DNA of 64,000 nt, from NCBI GenBank assembly GCA_025603075.1, contig MU626292.1, forward strand, positions 78,790-142,789. Direction: 5' to 3'. Position numbers and translations under genes: made by a program. The notes under the pieces were generated by a model, which saw nothing but the letters and a program-made list of their open reading frames with translations, searched no databases and was not told where the DNA came from. This document shows positions 22,279 to 33,982 of this stretch, in pieces (the stretch's first letter is position 1; each line of letters begins with the position of its first letter). This DNA is from Neoconidiobolus thromboides FSU 785. Its lineage: Eukaryota > Entomophthoromycota > Entomophthoromycetes > Entomophthorales > Neoconidiobolaceae.

Positions 22279-22981
22279 ATATGTCCAAATTACTACCTTT
22301 AAAGGATTTATTTATATTTTTTATGTAAGTATTTATTTTGTATTAAAAATGGAATAATTTGGTATAATCTAATTTATTCAATATATAATCAAAATATAAT
22401 TCTTAAATATCATTATTATCAAAATAAACTAATCAAGGAGAACAAATTAATATTAAAACATATAAATATGTGTGATAATATAATAAAATATTTAAACCAC
22501 TTTGAAGTGTTCAAGTCCAAAGCAATAATACTATAACTGAAAAGATGATTAAATGTTTAAATTTAGATATATTAAAGTTATTTATAACTTATAATTTATA
22601 ATGTTAACATGTTTTTTTAATATGTCAAATATTATTAAAACTAAACAAGAATCTTAAACACTATGATAACTTAAATTAAATGAAAAATGTGGAATTAATA
22701 AATTATGATTATATTTTTATAAACAAAAATTAAATTAGTATGAAATTAATTAAAAATAATAATATCACTGCTTTAAATACTTTCAGGCTAAGATTCCAAC
22801 TTGATTGCAATTTTTATAAGTCAACAACATTAAAAAAATATTTGACAAAGTGAAGCTAAATAAAATAAGTTTAAATGATAAAGCTTATAATTTATAGAAT
22901 TGAGCTATGTTTTTATTATTAATCATACTTTTTATATTTATTATAATATGTTATTATAAACTATTAAAAAGTATTATATGG

Positions 22982-23441
22982 TGTAAAATCTGATACTCAG
23001 TGTTTGGAGTCAAGAACAGCTATTACCTGGTTGACTACACTATAGGTTGAAAGGTCTTAGTTTATGTGACTAAGATAGACTTGGATTATGAACAATAGCA
23101 TGTTATAGGCTACAGAATAAGACAAATATAATAGATAATATTAATTTAAGATCTACGTAAAATACTATTAAGAAAACTTAGTGACTTTATTAAATGTGCC
23201 AGATATCAGAGAATAACTCAGTTAAAAACCCTCTAGCTACTGTGTTTTAGAATCTCTTTTACACTCCGACAAATATAGATATCAAAACAAGAGGATAACA
23301 TTCTTTGAGACGAAGATAGAAATTCTCATAGCAAATCAAACTAAGAACGTGGGATTAATTTTCTCTAAAATCGGGAACACAACAGCTTAGGCGATTATTA
23401 TGCTATAATTAATTATGGGACTGACAAGGCGACATTTCACA
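22982..23441 (+). repeat. LTR-like repeat, complete copy (460 bp)
   Basis: Starts TGTAAAATCTGATACTCAG and ends GACATTTCACA, so it has TG...CA termini as in a retrotransposon LTR. Related copies lie at 10412-10840, 63022-63479 and 63746 onward, with no retroelement coding sequence next to any of them, so this looks like a solo LTR. I could not find a matching 5-bp duplication. It is followed directly by a broken miniature element. Confidence 0.7.
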
Positions 23442-23448
23442 ATAATAT

Positions 23449-23500
23449 GGGAATGTATTTTTGCGTTTAAGAATTTTACTAGTAATTTTTCTACCTGATA
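23449..23500 (-). mobile_element. GGGGATGT miniature element, copy 11 (half)
   Basis: Only the GGGAATGTATTTTTGCGTTTAAG ... AATTTTTCTACC half is present, immediately after the LTR-like repeat. The other half is gone. Confidence 0.7.
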
Positions 23501-24648
23501 TAAAAAACTTTATTTGCAATTTATTAAAACATATCATATTGCTAAATTAAAACAAATTATAAAATATTTAGTTTTAAAAAAATCTTTTTATTATTATTTT
23601 ATTACTTTAATTTAAAGTGAACCATTATTAGATTATTAAATAGCTTTTATTTTTATTTGAATTAGCTATCGTTTATATATAGATATATGTTAAGTTTAAC
23701 ATACTAAAAAGCAGTTATTTGTTTTATTTGACAAAGTAAAAAATACAAATGGGGATGTATTTTTTTGTTTAAGAACTTTACTAACAACCTTTCCGCTCAA
23801 ATAGCACTTAAAAAATGGAGAAAGTAAACTAAAAAAAACATCCCCAAATATTAGAAATAACAAGCTACAAAGATTAAGTCATTTAAAAAACCTTTAAGAC
23901 TAAAAAAACATAGCTTGAGCTTTTATTTTTGAGAATTAAAAAAATTATTAATGCTTGGCTATAAGTATAGAAAAGTTTCAAAATTACATAGTAAATAATT
24001 TAATTATTTTAAAGTATTTATACATAATTAAAAAAAGAATACAATTTAAAAAAATATGGAACTTTTAAATCCAGATATAATAAAAATAATTATAATACAT
24101 AATTCAAAACAGTTAAATAAATTCATAAATAAATTAATTTTGACTTTACTAATAATGTTAGTTATTTTAATTAGATATTAATAAGTCGATTTAAATGCAA
24201 CAAATAGTAACCAACCACTTTTTGTATTTAATGTTAAATAATTGTTTGCTAAAATACTTGAATAAATTAATCTTTTATAGTTTGTTTTAATAGCTCTAAT
24301 ATCGTAAACTACAACAAACTCTATATATTTTAAGATTAAGTTTAGACTATAGTAAAATTACAAATAATAGACAAAAAAAATAAAAAATGAGAGATAAAAA
24401 GCCAACATGTCTAATAAATGATTGAAAGAGTTATAGAGCAAAACTAATAAGTTATTGCTGTTAGCTGACTAAAACTATAGATAGCTTGAGTTTTTATATT
24501 CTGATAATAATTAAGACATAAATATTGTTGGCTGCAAAAACTAAAGGGTTGGGATTCAAAAGTGCAAAGTTACTTCAAATAAAATTTGAAATCTGGAATC
24601 TAAAAAAGTAAAGTTAAAAAACCAAATAATCATTTTTTTATTTGAAAG
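23501..24648. other. Intergenic, possible F-box relic
   Basis: Contains miniature-element copy 12. Near 24058 a short plus-strand frame (MELLNPDIIKIIIIHNS...) weakly recalls an F-box start, but it stops within about 45 codons. Confidence 0.35.
23751..23845 (-). mobile_element. GGGGATGT miniature element, copy 12
   Basis: 95 bp with clean TIRs and AAAT on both sides (23747-23750, 23846-23849). Confidence 0.88.
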
Positions 24649-27580
24649 ATGTCAGACTGTAGCGAAGTAAATAGAATAATAAAATGAGGTCCAAATGGAT
24701 AACTAACAATAAAAATAGTTTGATGAAATACCTGAGATTGATGATGATGTAATTCGTTTTCAAGAAATAGTAATTTTTATTAATTTAATTAGGACTTGAA
24801 ATTTCGACTTATTTCTAAAGATATTGGGAGTGAGTTGATATCCAAAAGCCCAAATTTAATTCCATATAGTCAGTTATTATGCGTTTCTAATAAAAAAGGA
24901 TATTATGTCTTTGGAATTAGAAAAAGTATTTTCGATAGTAAAATATTATTTTTGCAAATTAACTACTTTCTATTTAGATCTATATATAGCGGATTGTTAT
25001 ACCATACAATATGGAATAAGGAATCAAATGAAACTAAACAAGTTATTTAAGAAGATAAAGTTAGAGGGAATTAGTAAAATTGTAAGTGTTGCTTTAGGCT
25101 CTTTGGATACTCAGGTTATTGTTGGAACTGAAGATAATCAAATATTGTTTTTTGATGCTAAGCAATTATTAAATGAAGTAAGTTTGTCATTATTGAACTA
25201 TTAATCATCGTTTAGTTTCTTTTAGGATAACAATAAGCCAATTGATAGTATTAAGTTAAATAATTCGAGCTTTATTCAATTAGTATTAAATAATCCAAAA
25301 CAGTCTGAATATAACTTGGTCCTGTTGAAAAATAGGCAAATATTGTTATTCAATCAAAATGAAGAAATATGGAAGAAAGATGAGGTGTTTGCTGTAAATT
25401 GGACATATGATGGTACTCAGATTAGTATTGGAAATCAAGATTGTAGTTTAGCCATTTATGATTTGAAAGGGAATCAATTAAAGACGATTAAACCACCTAA
25501 TGTTATTGAAAGTGATTGGAAAGGTAAAGAGAATGATATTTTTATAAGATGAATCTTTACTGACTCATTTATTAGTAAATAAAATAGAATGGCTAAATAA
25601 AGCGTTAGTACTTGCTATTTATTATAATAAAATATACGAAGGTGATCAGCTAACGGATATTCAACAAAGTATTAGTATTATCAATATCCAAGATCAGGAT
25701 AATCCTGTATATACTAATTTTGAAAATTTATTCTTTACAACGATTAATGAGGAGGAAAAAGAGTATGAAGTTAAATTTGAAGTACAAAAGATTCAACACT
25801 ATAATGAAAAGTATGGAATGATATTAGTATTAGGATTTAATTATTATACCGATATCAAATTAATAGGATGTCAAAATGAAGATAGTAAATTTTATTCATT
25901 AGAATTAGACGAAAATAATTGCATCAATCTTCCAATGATGAAAGGTGAAGAACTAAAATTAGTTCAATTACAAATTGACTTTAATAATCATTATAAAATA
26001 CCAAATTTATCTAATGATTTGGATGATACTAATGGTATGCCTATTGTTCTTGTATTGAATTCTTCAGGTCGCTTACAGAGTTATGATATGCTATCCAGTG
26101 AGTTTTGCTCTAACCCAGAATTGAAATCAAAACTTATGCAACATTATAATGATAAAAGGAACCAACTTTTATTTGATTATGAAAAGTTTGAAAAGAAAAT
26201 TATTTCAATTGAAAGTATGAATACCCATAGTGATGATGATGACAATGAAAGTGAGGAAGAAGAACAAGAAGTAATTGAAGAAAAAGTTAAAGAGGTAGGA
26301 GAAGAGACAATTGAAGAAGCAATTAAAGAGGTAAGCGATGAAGATCATGAAGAAGAAGAAATAGGAAGCGAAATACAAAGAATGAAAATAGATGATTATT
26401 TTAAGAAAGAGATTAAAAAAGGAATCAAAGCAGTTCAACCTAATTTAGTTAAAAAAGAAGAAGGAGCATTTGTATTAGAAGAGGAAGTAAAAGATGATAT
26501 AAACGACATTGAAGATTATCTTAAATCCAAAGGATTGGACTTATTTAATGGTAAATTAATATTTTATTATTTATTATTTACTTAATATAATTTAGATTTT
26601 GATTCGGAGTTCAATAAGAAGTTTACATCTCCAGAGTTAGAAGATTCGAATGTAGTTATTTCATTCATTATTTTTAAATTTTTTAAATTTTATTTTATTT
26701 AGAAATTTAAAGAATACAGGGATTTTTTTATAAGGTTACAATTAGTAAGTATTAGTTTATCATTATATGGCCATCAATTAATAAAGATTTTATAGATTAA
26801 ACATAGTTTTGGACAGCATAAGCATGACTGGCAAAAGTACTACCAGTTAAATAGTAGAATTGATTATTTAGTTCATAAAATTGAAAAAATAGAGATTGAA
26901 ACGGAACAAAATTATAGAGATAGTTTTGATTTAATTGAGTATATACTCCATGTAAAAAATGACATTATAAAAAGTAACTTTATTATTATTATATTGTACT
27001 ACGTTAATTAAGTTTAATTTTAGTTAATAAGCAACTAACTTCAATTCAAACATTAATCTCTTCTTTAAATTCAAATAACACTACAACTTACTCTCACTCC
27101 TCCCCTGAATATCAATTTATTGTCACTTCTGGCTGTTTGGTAAGTTATTATACTATATTATATTATAATAATTCATTAATAAGTTAATAGAAATTAAATA
27201 AAGAAATAGCAGAAGTACATCGTTCTATCACTAACTATTACACCAGCATAGAAAATAACAAGTTTAATAAAACAATTGAAAGAAGAGAACATACACACTC
27301 AGTTAAAGAAATATTATGGAATATATTAAAGGATGTTAGTGAACTTCAATATATGATGGATTTAATTAAAGACAACAATGATAAGTTGGATTTTCACCAT
27401 ATGGATAGCCCCTCTATTAGATCTTTTTTAAATGCTTTTATAGAGTTTAATTTTAATTCTATCGATTTGGCTAAGGTTACAGAGTTTGAAAATAAAAAAG
27501 AATGGGCTGGAAAGTTTAAGGATAAAGTCGAAAAGTTAAATAAGGATTCGGAGCTTCCAATTTGGGAGATTAATAATTAG
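24649..27580 (+). CDS. Nucleoporin of the Nup159/Nup214 family, nearly lacking FG repeats
   Basis: Eleven exons (24649-24666, 24719-24769, 24793-24925, 24978-25177, 25226-25523, 25576-26550, 26596-26651, 26703-26744, 26796-26973, 27024-27139, 27191-27580) give about 818 residues. Nup159/Nup214 sits on the cytoplasmic face of the nuclear pore and docks Dbp5 for mRNA export. The N-terminal 440 residues follow the Nup214 beta-propeller: DLKFRLISKD, LLCVSNKKGYYVFG, VFAVNWTYDGTQISIG, WLNKALVLAIYY, NPVYTNFENLFF, YGMILVLGFNYYTDIKLI and MPIVLVLNSSGRLQSY. Next is a Glu-rich acidic linker, then a helical C-terminal part likely to bind the Nup82/Nup88 partner. Only isolated FG pairs are seen, where other members have long FG tracts. 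The very short first exon (6 codons) is supported by the frame but needs RNA evidence. Confidence 0.85.
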
Positions 27581-27779
27581 AAGGTTGCACAGATTTTCAT
27601 CCTTTTTTACTCCTTCTTATACACTAATAAAAATAAATTTAAACTGTTGTTTGTCTCTTCTATTGTGCTATAATAAGAACTAAGATTATTCAAAAATGCT
27701 ATAAATTTTCGTTCAAATAACAGTAATGAAAATTAAAAAGGCTAAATTTAATAATACAATTTAGATTTTATTTTTTTGC

Positions 27780-28505
27780 TTAAAACTCGGCTTGAAAATC
27801 TTTAGAAATTTCAATGATTGAACGATGCTGATGGTTATTCCCGCTACGCTTTGAAGGTAAAGTAGAATATTTACTATTCGAATCTCGGTAATGACGTGGA
27901 AAAATACCACTACGTAAGCTACCAAGCTCTTTAGCTAATTGTCGGGAAGACCAACCTTCAAACCCAATGGTAGGGTCTGGGGTATAACTGTAAGCTCTAA
28001 AGATATTATGCTGATTTGAGTTGTTACTATTTGATGAGTGATGGTTTTGATTATATTTCTTTTTTACACTGTCTGGTCTTGTGATGGATAATAACTCTGA
28101 AAGTACTAAGTTTTCTTCGTTATTAAATTCATAATTGATCAAGTTGCTTTCCGATGCTCCTTCTTTTTCCTTGTCTTCTTCTATAGGCTCTTCATTATAA
28201 CTATCATGATAACTCATCATATTTTCACTATTTGTTTCAAAGATAATTGGTGGTGAAAACAACTTCCTTGGCGAGGGTGCTATAATATCATTGTCTTCGT
28301 TATTACTATTTAATTCAACACTATTCTTTTCCGAATATTGAAGGGAACGCTGTAATGCAAATGAACGAAGTAACGAAAGATCATTAGAATAATCTTTTGA
28401 ACCGATATTGGAAGTAGAAGCAGGGCGAAGTGGGAGGGTGAAAGAGGGTAATTCATTGTCCAATTGAGAGCTAGTTGAAAAGGCTGGGTGAAGTAAAGTG
28501 GACAT
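27780..28505 (-). CDS. Unknown Ser/Asn-rich protein
   Basis: Intronless, 241 residues, starting MSTLLHPAF at 28505. Low-complexity Ser/Asn/Glu-rich overall, with a basic, more ordered C-terminal third: PDPTIGFEGWSSRQLAKELG followed by SLRSGIFPRHYRD and IIEISKDFQ. Clustered SP sites (IAPSPRKLFSPP) could be kinase targets. No signal peptide, membrane helix or recognised domain. It converges on the nucleoporin gene, with about 200 bp between stops. Codon use is protein-like throughout, so I take it as a real gene of unknown role. Confidence 0.65.
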   Translation of the reverse strand: MSTLLHPAFSTSSQLDNELPSFTLPLRPASTSNIGSKDYSNDLSLLRSFALQRSLQYSEKNSVELNSNNEDNDIIAPSPRKLFSPPIIFETNSENMMSYHDSYNEEPIEEDKEKEGASESNLINYEFNNEENLVLSELLSITRPDSVKKKYNQNHHSSNSNNSNQHNIFRAYSYTPDPTIGFEGWSSRQLAKELGSLRSGIFPRHYRDSNSKYSTLPSKRSGNNHQHRSIIEISKDFQAEF

Positions 28506-30469
28506 TTTGTTTTAAGTTTAGATTGAAGCAGTTAATATTAGGTAAATACTGGTTAAAGTTGATTTTTAGAATTACAATTAATATTGTTTATACAAAAAAT
28601 TGAGCGGATTTATACAGTTGATGAAATGAGATGATATTTTCCTTAACCTGAGGTTGAATGTGATGAGTCTATTTTTAAACAAGGATTTTTTAATAGTTAG
28701 ACACTAAGAGTACAGTATGATGGCAAAATACAGATGGTATAAATTTTGATAAAAAGTGTTGGTGTTTTTAAACTTTTGAAAGGGAAGTAAGAGAACTAAA
28801 AGAAGGGTCTATTAAAATTAAAAAAAGATTAAGTAATATAAAAGGAGAATCAAAAATTAGGGATTAAAAACTAAGAGGTACAGGGGCTGTGGTTCTCTTT
28901 AAGAACTTATTGGTTATTTAAAAAAATAAAACTAACTTTCCGTTAAATAAAAGTTAAAAATAACAAAAGTTAAAAATAGAACGTGGACGTTGAAATACTT
29001 TTGTTGAAAAATAGAAATGGCTTCAAGGAGAAATATTGAATTTAAACTTGATAAACTTTTAAGCTAAATGGGATAAAATCAAATCCGTTAAAAAAATAAA
29101 GTTCACTTTTTTAAAAAAAATAGCTGATTTAATAAGTAAAAGATGTTGCTTTTATACTTGAATCTTACATTACGCCTTAATATACCTAGTTTGCCCTTTT
29201 AACCAATCATTACCTCTTTTATGAAACTTCCTGAAAATGTTGTGTTTAGATCAACCAATGATCTTCAATTTATTTTTCTATTAAATGCTTGTTTCACAAA
29301 TTAATTTACTTTTGAAATAATATGATATTTTGACATTTAAGTTCAACTAATATTATAAAATATATAATAATACCAATATTGATATGTCTAAAACATATAG
29401 CTTATAAGCAATTTATTAGTAGCTTGTATGCTATCATCATAACATTATTTCATTTTTGCTTAGTAGTAATTGATTAAGTTTAACCAGTTTTATTGCTAAC
29501 ATGCTTAAAATGATTAAATTTATAATTTGTCCTAACCTATCAAAAATGAACATTAAGAATAAATTTAAAACTCATAAAATACTGGTTATTTTTAGATTTT
29601 TACCACTAAAGATAAAAAATTTGGACAGTAAGCCCGGTTAAAATAATAAGATATAATAATTAAAATAATTATTTGTAATAGTACGATGTTATTTTGTTAT
29701 GTTAATAGTTATCTCATAATATGTAATTTTTAAACTACTATAAAAACTTAGTAAAAAATTGAGTAAATGCCTAGTAAAACAAAACTATTTAAAGCAAATA
29801 TTACTAACCACGTTTTATTTATGTAGTTATTTATAACTTATACCACTTGGATACTTTCTATTTATTATATAGGTTAATTTTTCTATACCCTTTTATGATA
29901 TTTTACTTTTATAATTAATTTCATTTTAAAAAACTAGAAATTATTAAATTTTTCTGATTATCAATCGAGTCTTAATTTATAAAAAAACTAGTTTTACCTT
30001 TGATGTTATCAAACCCCTAGCAAATAAACCCTATTTTAAATGGCAGTCTATATCAGTTTATGTTACTATTTTTAATAAAATCAAATTAAATCTATGAATA
30101 GGAATACATAATCAAATCCAGTGATAAGATTCAATTTATCTATACCTTGAATAGAAAATTGCCAAGATTAACGTCATCTGAGCTATAAGCAGGTTGAGTT
30201 CTAACTCTAAAGAAGTTCATGTTCCTCCTAAATGACCTTTGAGGCTATATAAATCGTTATCTCTCTTTAACTTAATAGAATATTCGCCCTTCTGGGTCTA
30301 AGATTTTCAAAAGAGTAATTAAATTTATGTACATTATTAACTATAACAATAAAAATTATTAAATAAAACACTTAAAGCACAGAAAAAATCCGTAATTAAA
30401 AACAATTATTTAATTTAATTTTTTAATTTTATATTCTCGTTTATACTTTAAAACTACCATCCCCTAAAC
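28506..30469. other. Long intergenic region, nothing clear
   Basis: About 2 kb of AT-rich DNA. I see no miniature element here. A 26-codon minus-strand frame at 30143-30220 (starting MNFFRVRTQPAYSSDD) is the only coding-like piece. Confidence 0.4.
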
Positions 30470-32037
30470 TTAGAAACGATTTTGACTCATATTACCACGT
30501 AAACGAGTGTAATCAGTCAAACATTCAACTGGACCATGACCAACAACGGCAACTTCACGATCCCAGAGATATTCACTAGCAACTCTGCGAACATCATCAG
30601 CAGTAAGTTTATCGATCTTAGAAGCAACTTCGCTTGGTTCGATACGAGATCCAGTAGTGATGATTTGACGAGCCATATCCTCGAAGGCTGGAGTGGTTCC
30701 ATCTAATGAGAATAAAAGGCCGGCTTTAAGTTGTTGTTTAGCACGGGCTACTTCACCATCAGTGACAGTGGTAGTTAAACGATTCCATTCATTGAGGGTG
30801 AAATGGACCAAATCATCAAGTTGTTTCTTGTTCTCTGAAATAAGATAGATGCCCCAAAGACCAGTATCTGAGTAAGAAGTATTGAAAGACATAAATGAGT
30901 TAGCAAGCTTATTCTTGGATACAATTTGGGAAAGGCGAGATGACAAAAAGTTAGATGATCCTAAACTACGATCCCAGTTTCCAATGAGAGAGCTCATTAA
31001 AAGCATGGTGAAATAATCTGGGGATCCCCAGCTTACACCTTCAACAGCAAGAGCAATGTGTGCAGCTTGTTGATCATCATGACGGATACGGACTTCAGAT
31101 CCTGAGAAATGAGGTTTAGTTTTGATAGCTGAGAGACCGGCTGGAGAATTAGCAGCTGGCATATTTGAGAAATGTTTGCTAGCAAGTTCAACTAATTCTT
31201 CATGAGCTACTGAGCCAGCACCAGCAAGGATGACACGTTCTGGCGAATAATTTTCACCAATATAAGCTTTGAGGTCTTGAGCTGAAATAGAGTTAATATT
31301 TTCCTTTGGTCCAAGAATGGTACGTCCAAGAGAGTGGCCTTGGAAAGCAGTTGCGTGAAGGTGATCAAATACAACTTCTTCAATATTTTTTTCAACTTCG
31401 ATTTGTTCAGTGAGGATAACATCACGTTCTCTTTCAATAGCCTTTGGATCAAAAGTTGATTTTTGTAAAATGTCACTAAGAATATCTACTGAGTTAGAAA
31501 CATCCTTTTTGTGGCACTTAGCATAATATACAGTTTGTTCGCGGGAAGTGTAAGCATTTAAGTGACCACCCATATTTTCAATAGCTAATTCGATATCTAA
31601 TTGACTACGAGTTTTGGTACCCTACGGTACATTTTCTTTAAAAAAGATTAAAAAATAAATGAAAATGAATTACTTTAAATGCCATATGTTCGAGGAAGTG
31701 AGCTGTACCATTATTTTTTTCATTTTCAGCACGGCTACCAGCATCAATCATGACACCAACAGTAGCAGTTTGAGAGTTTGGATGAGTTTCAGTGGCAACT
31801 GTAAGTCCATTAGGAAGAACAGTGACTTTAGTTCCTGGAGCTGAAGAAGCTGAACTGTGGGATGCAAGTCCAGCACGTACTAATTTTGCCGGAATTAAAG
31901 CCTTTATAATTTTGTTAATATTGGATACATTAAAATTGAATCATTATAATTCATAAATCATAATAAAAGATTGAAACAAAGAGTACCTTATTAAGCGTTG
32001 ATTTAAGGGCTGAGTTTGAAACTAAACGGAAAGCCAT
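30470..32037 (-). CDS. MAS1: Mitochondrial processing peptidase beta subunit
   Basis: Three exons (31987-32037, 31674-31901, 30470-31621) give about 476 residues, normal for the family. It is the catalytic subunit of the matrix peptidase that removes presequences. The N-terminus ([17 protein letters not shown]) is a basic amphipathic presequence. The inverted zinc motif [11 protein letters not shown] (HxxEH) is complete across the exon 2/3 junction, with the conserved downstream stretch [19 protein letters not shown] and Glu-rich [12 protein letters not shown]. The M16 core continues through [11 protein letters not shown] and the C-terminal M16_C domain ending in [19 protein letters not shown]. 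The active-site residues mark this as the beta rather than the alpha subunit or a complex III core protein. Codon use is richer in G/C than in neighbouring genes, as in other highly expressed genes here. Confidence 0.96.
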
Positions 32038-32675
32038 AGTAATAAAAATCTATTGTTTATAATTTGGGTTTAGTGATATTGAATTTTAAGTTAGGTTAAA
32101 AAATTACTGAATCTAAAAGGAAAACCTAAAGAAATGATTAAATCTTGATCAAGATATAGATTAGACAAACTGTAAAATCTTCGATATTTGTAAAATCCCA
32201 TAATTACTGCTTATGATTGGCCAATCCTATCTCCTAGCTCATTTCTACTTTGCTTAAAATTTATGATTATCTTTCGAGTTCATCCAATCAAAATTCAAGA
32301 TGCTATTTAATCAAAACCAAAATCATATTGATACAAAATCATAGTGCTTTAAAGCGAATAGTTTAATAATATACTTTAAATGTAGTATAAAATAAAAACA
32401 AGGGTATAATAATATTTGAATTATTTATATTACATGAATTAAAGCTATATTTTATAAGATTTACAGAAACTTTAGAATAAAACATAAAACCAATTAGATA
32501 TGATGCAAAATATTTAATAGTTATTTAATTTCTAAGGAGAAGTAGGTTATTTTTATTCCTTAATTAGCTATCATGATAAGTTAAAACAAATTTAATAACA
32601 TTTTAATATTAGCAATTTAGAAGTCTATTACTAAAACTGACTGAATCTACATCGTATAAATACATCCCAGTTAGT
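32038..32675. other. Intergenic between MPP beta and Hsp40
   Basis: 638 bp holding the MPP beta promoter and the Hsp40 3' end. No coding frame. Confidence 0.4.
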
Positions 32676-33982
32676 TTACTGTTGTGCACATTGGACACCT
32701 GGACCTTGATGCATACCTTCTCCTTCCTCATCAATGCCTTCGTCAGCTCCTTCTGAACGTGATTTTTGTGTTGGATCTACATTGGTTAACATAACTTCTT
32801 CAGCTGAGCTATCATGGGCTGGGGAATTCTTTGGTGGGAGCAATTTTTCAAGCTGAGCAAGGTGCTCAGGTGTAGCCCATCCATTTTCAGGGAACTCAAC
32901 ATCGAAAGTGATGTAAAGATTACCATGTACATGATGACGGCGAGAAGGCATACCTTCACCTTCGATAGATTTGATTTCTCCTAATCACAATTAACAAAAA
33001 CAAAAATTAAATCGCTAAAATAAACTTACCATGTTTTATAGTTTCACCTGGGAGAATTGAAACTTCAAGTTTACGACCATCTAAATGTGTAATATGGAAA
33101 ATACCACCAGTAAGGGCAGCATTAAGAGAAATTTTTTTGTTCATAAAAAGATCATCTTTGCTTCTCTTGAAGATAGCATGTGGTTTTTCTTCAAGGATAA
33201 TCTCAACATCCCCTGGAATAGTTCCGGGTAAATGATTACCTTTACCTTCGAATTTAATAGTTTCTTGGTCCTTCATACCTTTATCGATATTGACCTCAAC
33301 AATTTCACGATCATTGACAACTTTTCCTCCTCTGCAGTCAGTACAACGATCTTTATCATTTATTAATTCTCCTTCACCTCGGCAATCAGTACATTGTTGT
33401 TGGAATTGTTGAATCATTGGTCCCATTTGACGAGTAATTAATCTAATACCTTGACCATGGCAGGCGCTACAAGTTTTAACTGATCCTTCTTTACCACCAC
33501 GTCCGTTACACCCTTTACATAATACTTGTTTAGAAATAGCAATTTTAGATACTTTGCCTTTATACAAATCTTCTAAAGAAATATTCATAGTATGATGAAT
33601 AGGCTTGCATTTACGTGGTCCACTTGGTTGACGACGTTGTTGGCCTCCAAACATACCACCTCCGCCAAATAATTGGGAGAAAAGGTCTTCGGCAGACATA
33701 CCATTACCACCATCGCCATTAAGACCTTCTTCACCATATCTATCATAAACCTCACGTTTTTGTGGGTCAGATAAGACTTCATAAGCATGAGAAATTTCCT
33801 TGAATCTTTCACCTTCGTTAGGGTTCTAAACAAATGAATATAATTCATTACTAATTTAATTAAAGATTTACCTTATCTGGATGGTACTTAAGAGCTAATT
33901 TACGATAGGCTTTTTTAAGCTCAGAATCGCTACTTTCAGGGTTTACGCCGAGTAAATCGTATAATTTAGTATCCTTTACCAT
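32676..33982 (-). CDS. YDJ1: Type I Hsp40 co-chaperone, Ydj1/DNAJA-like, with CaaX box
   Basis: Three exons (33872-33982, 33030-33825, 32676-32980) give about 403 residues. It is a cytosolic J-protein that stimulates Hsp70 ATPase and hands over clients. The J domain is at residues 1-65 with the HPD tripeptide (residues 34-36 in KYHPDK). A Gly/Phe-rich linker follows ([11 protein letters not shown]). The Cys-rich zinc region has four repeats: [25 protein letters not shown] and CTDCRGGK. Two C-terminal beta-sandwich domains complete it. The last four residues CAQQ form a CaaX box ending in Gln, predicting farnesylation and partial membrane association as in Ydj1 (CASQ). All functional motifs are intact. 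Confidence 0.96.

Noticed and set aside
25524-25548. A 25-nt intron or frameshift in the nucleoporin gene
   Set aside because: A 52-nt intron (25524-25575) with an ACTGAC branch point and TTAG end restores the frame, so nothing is broken.
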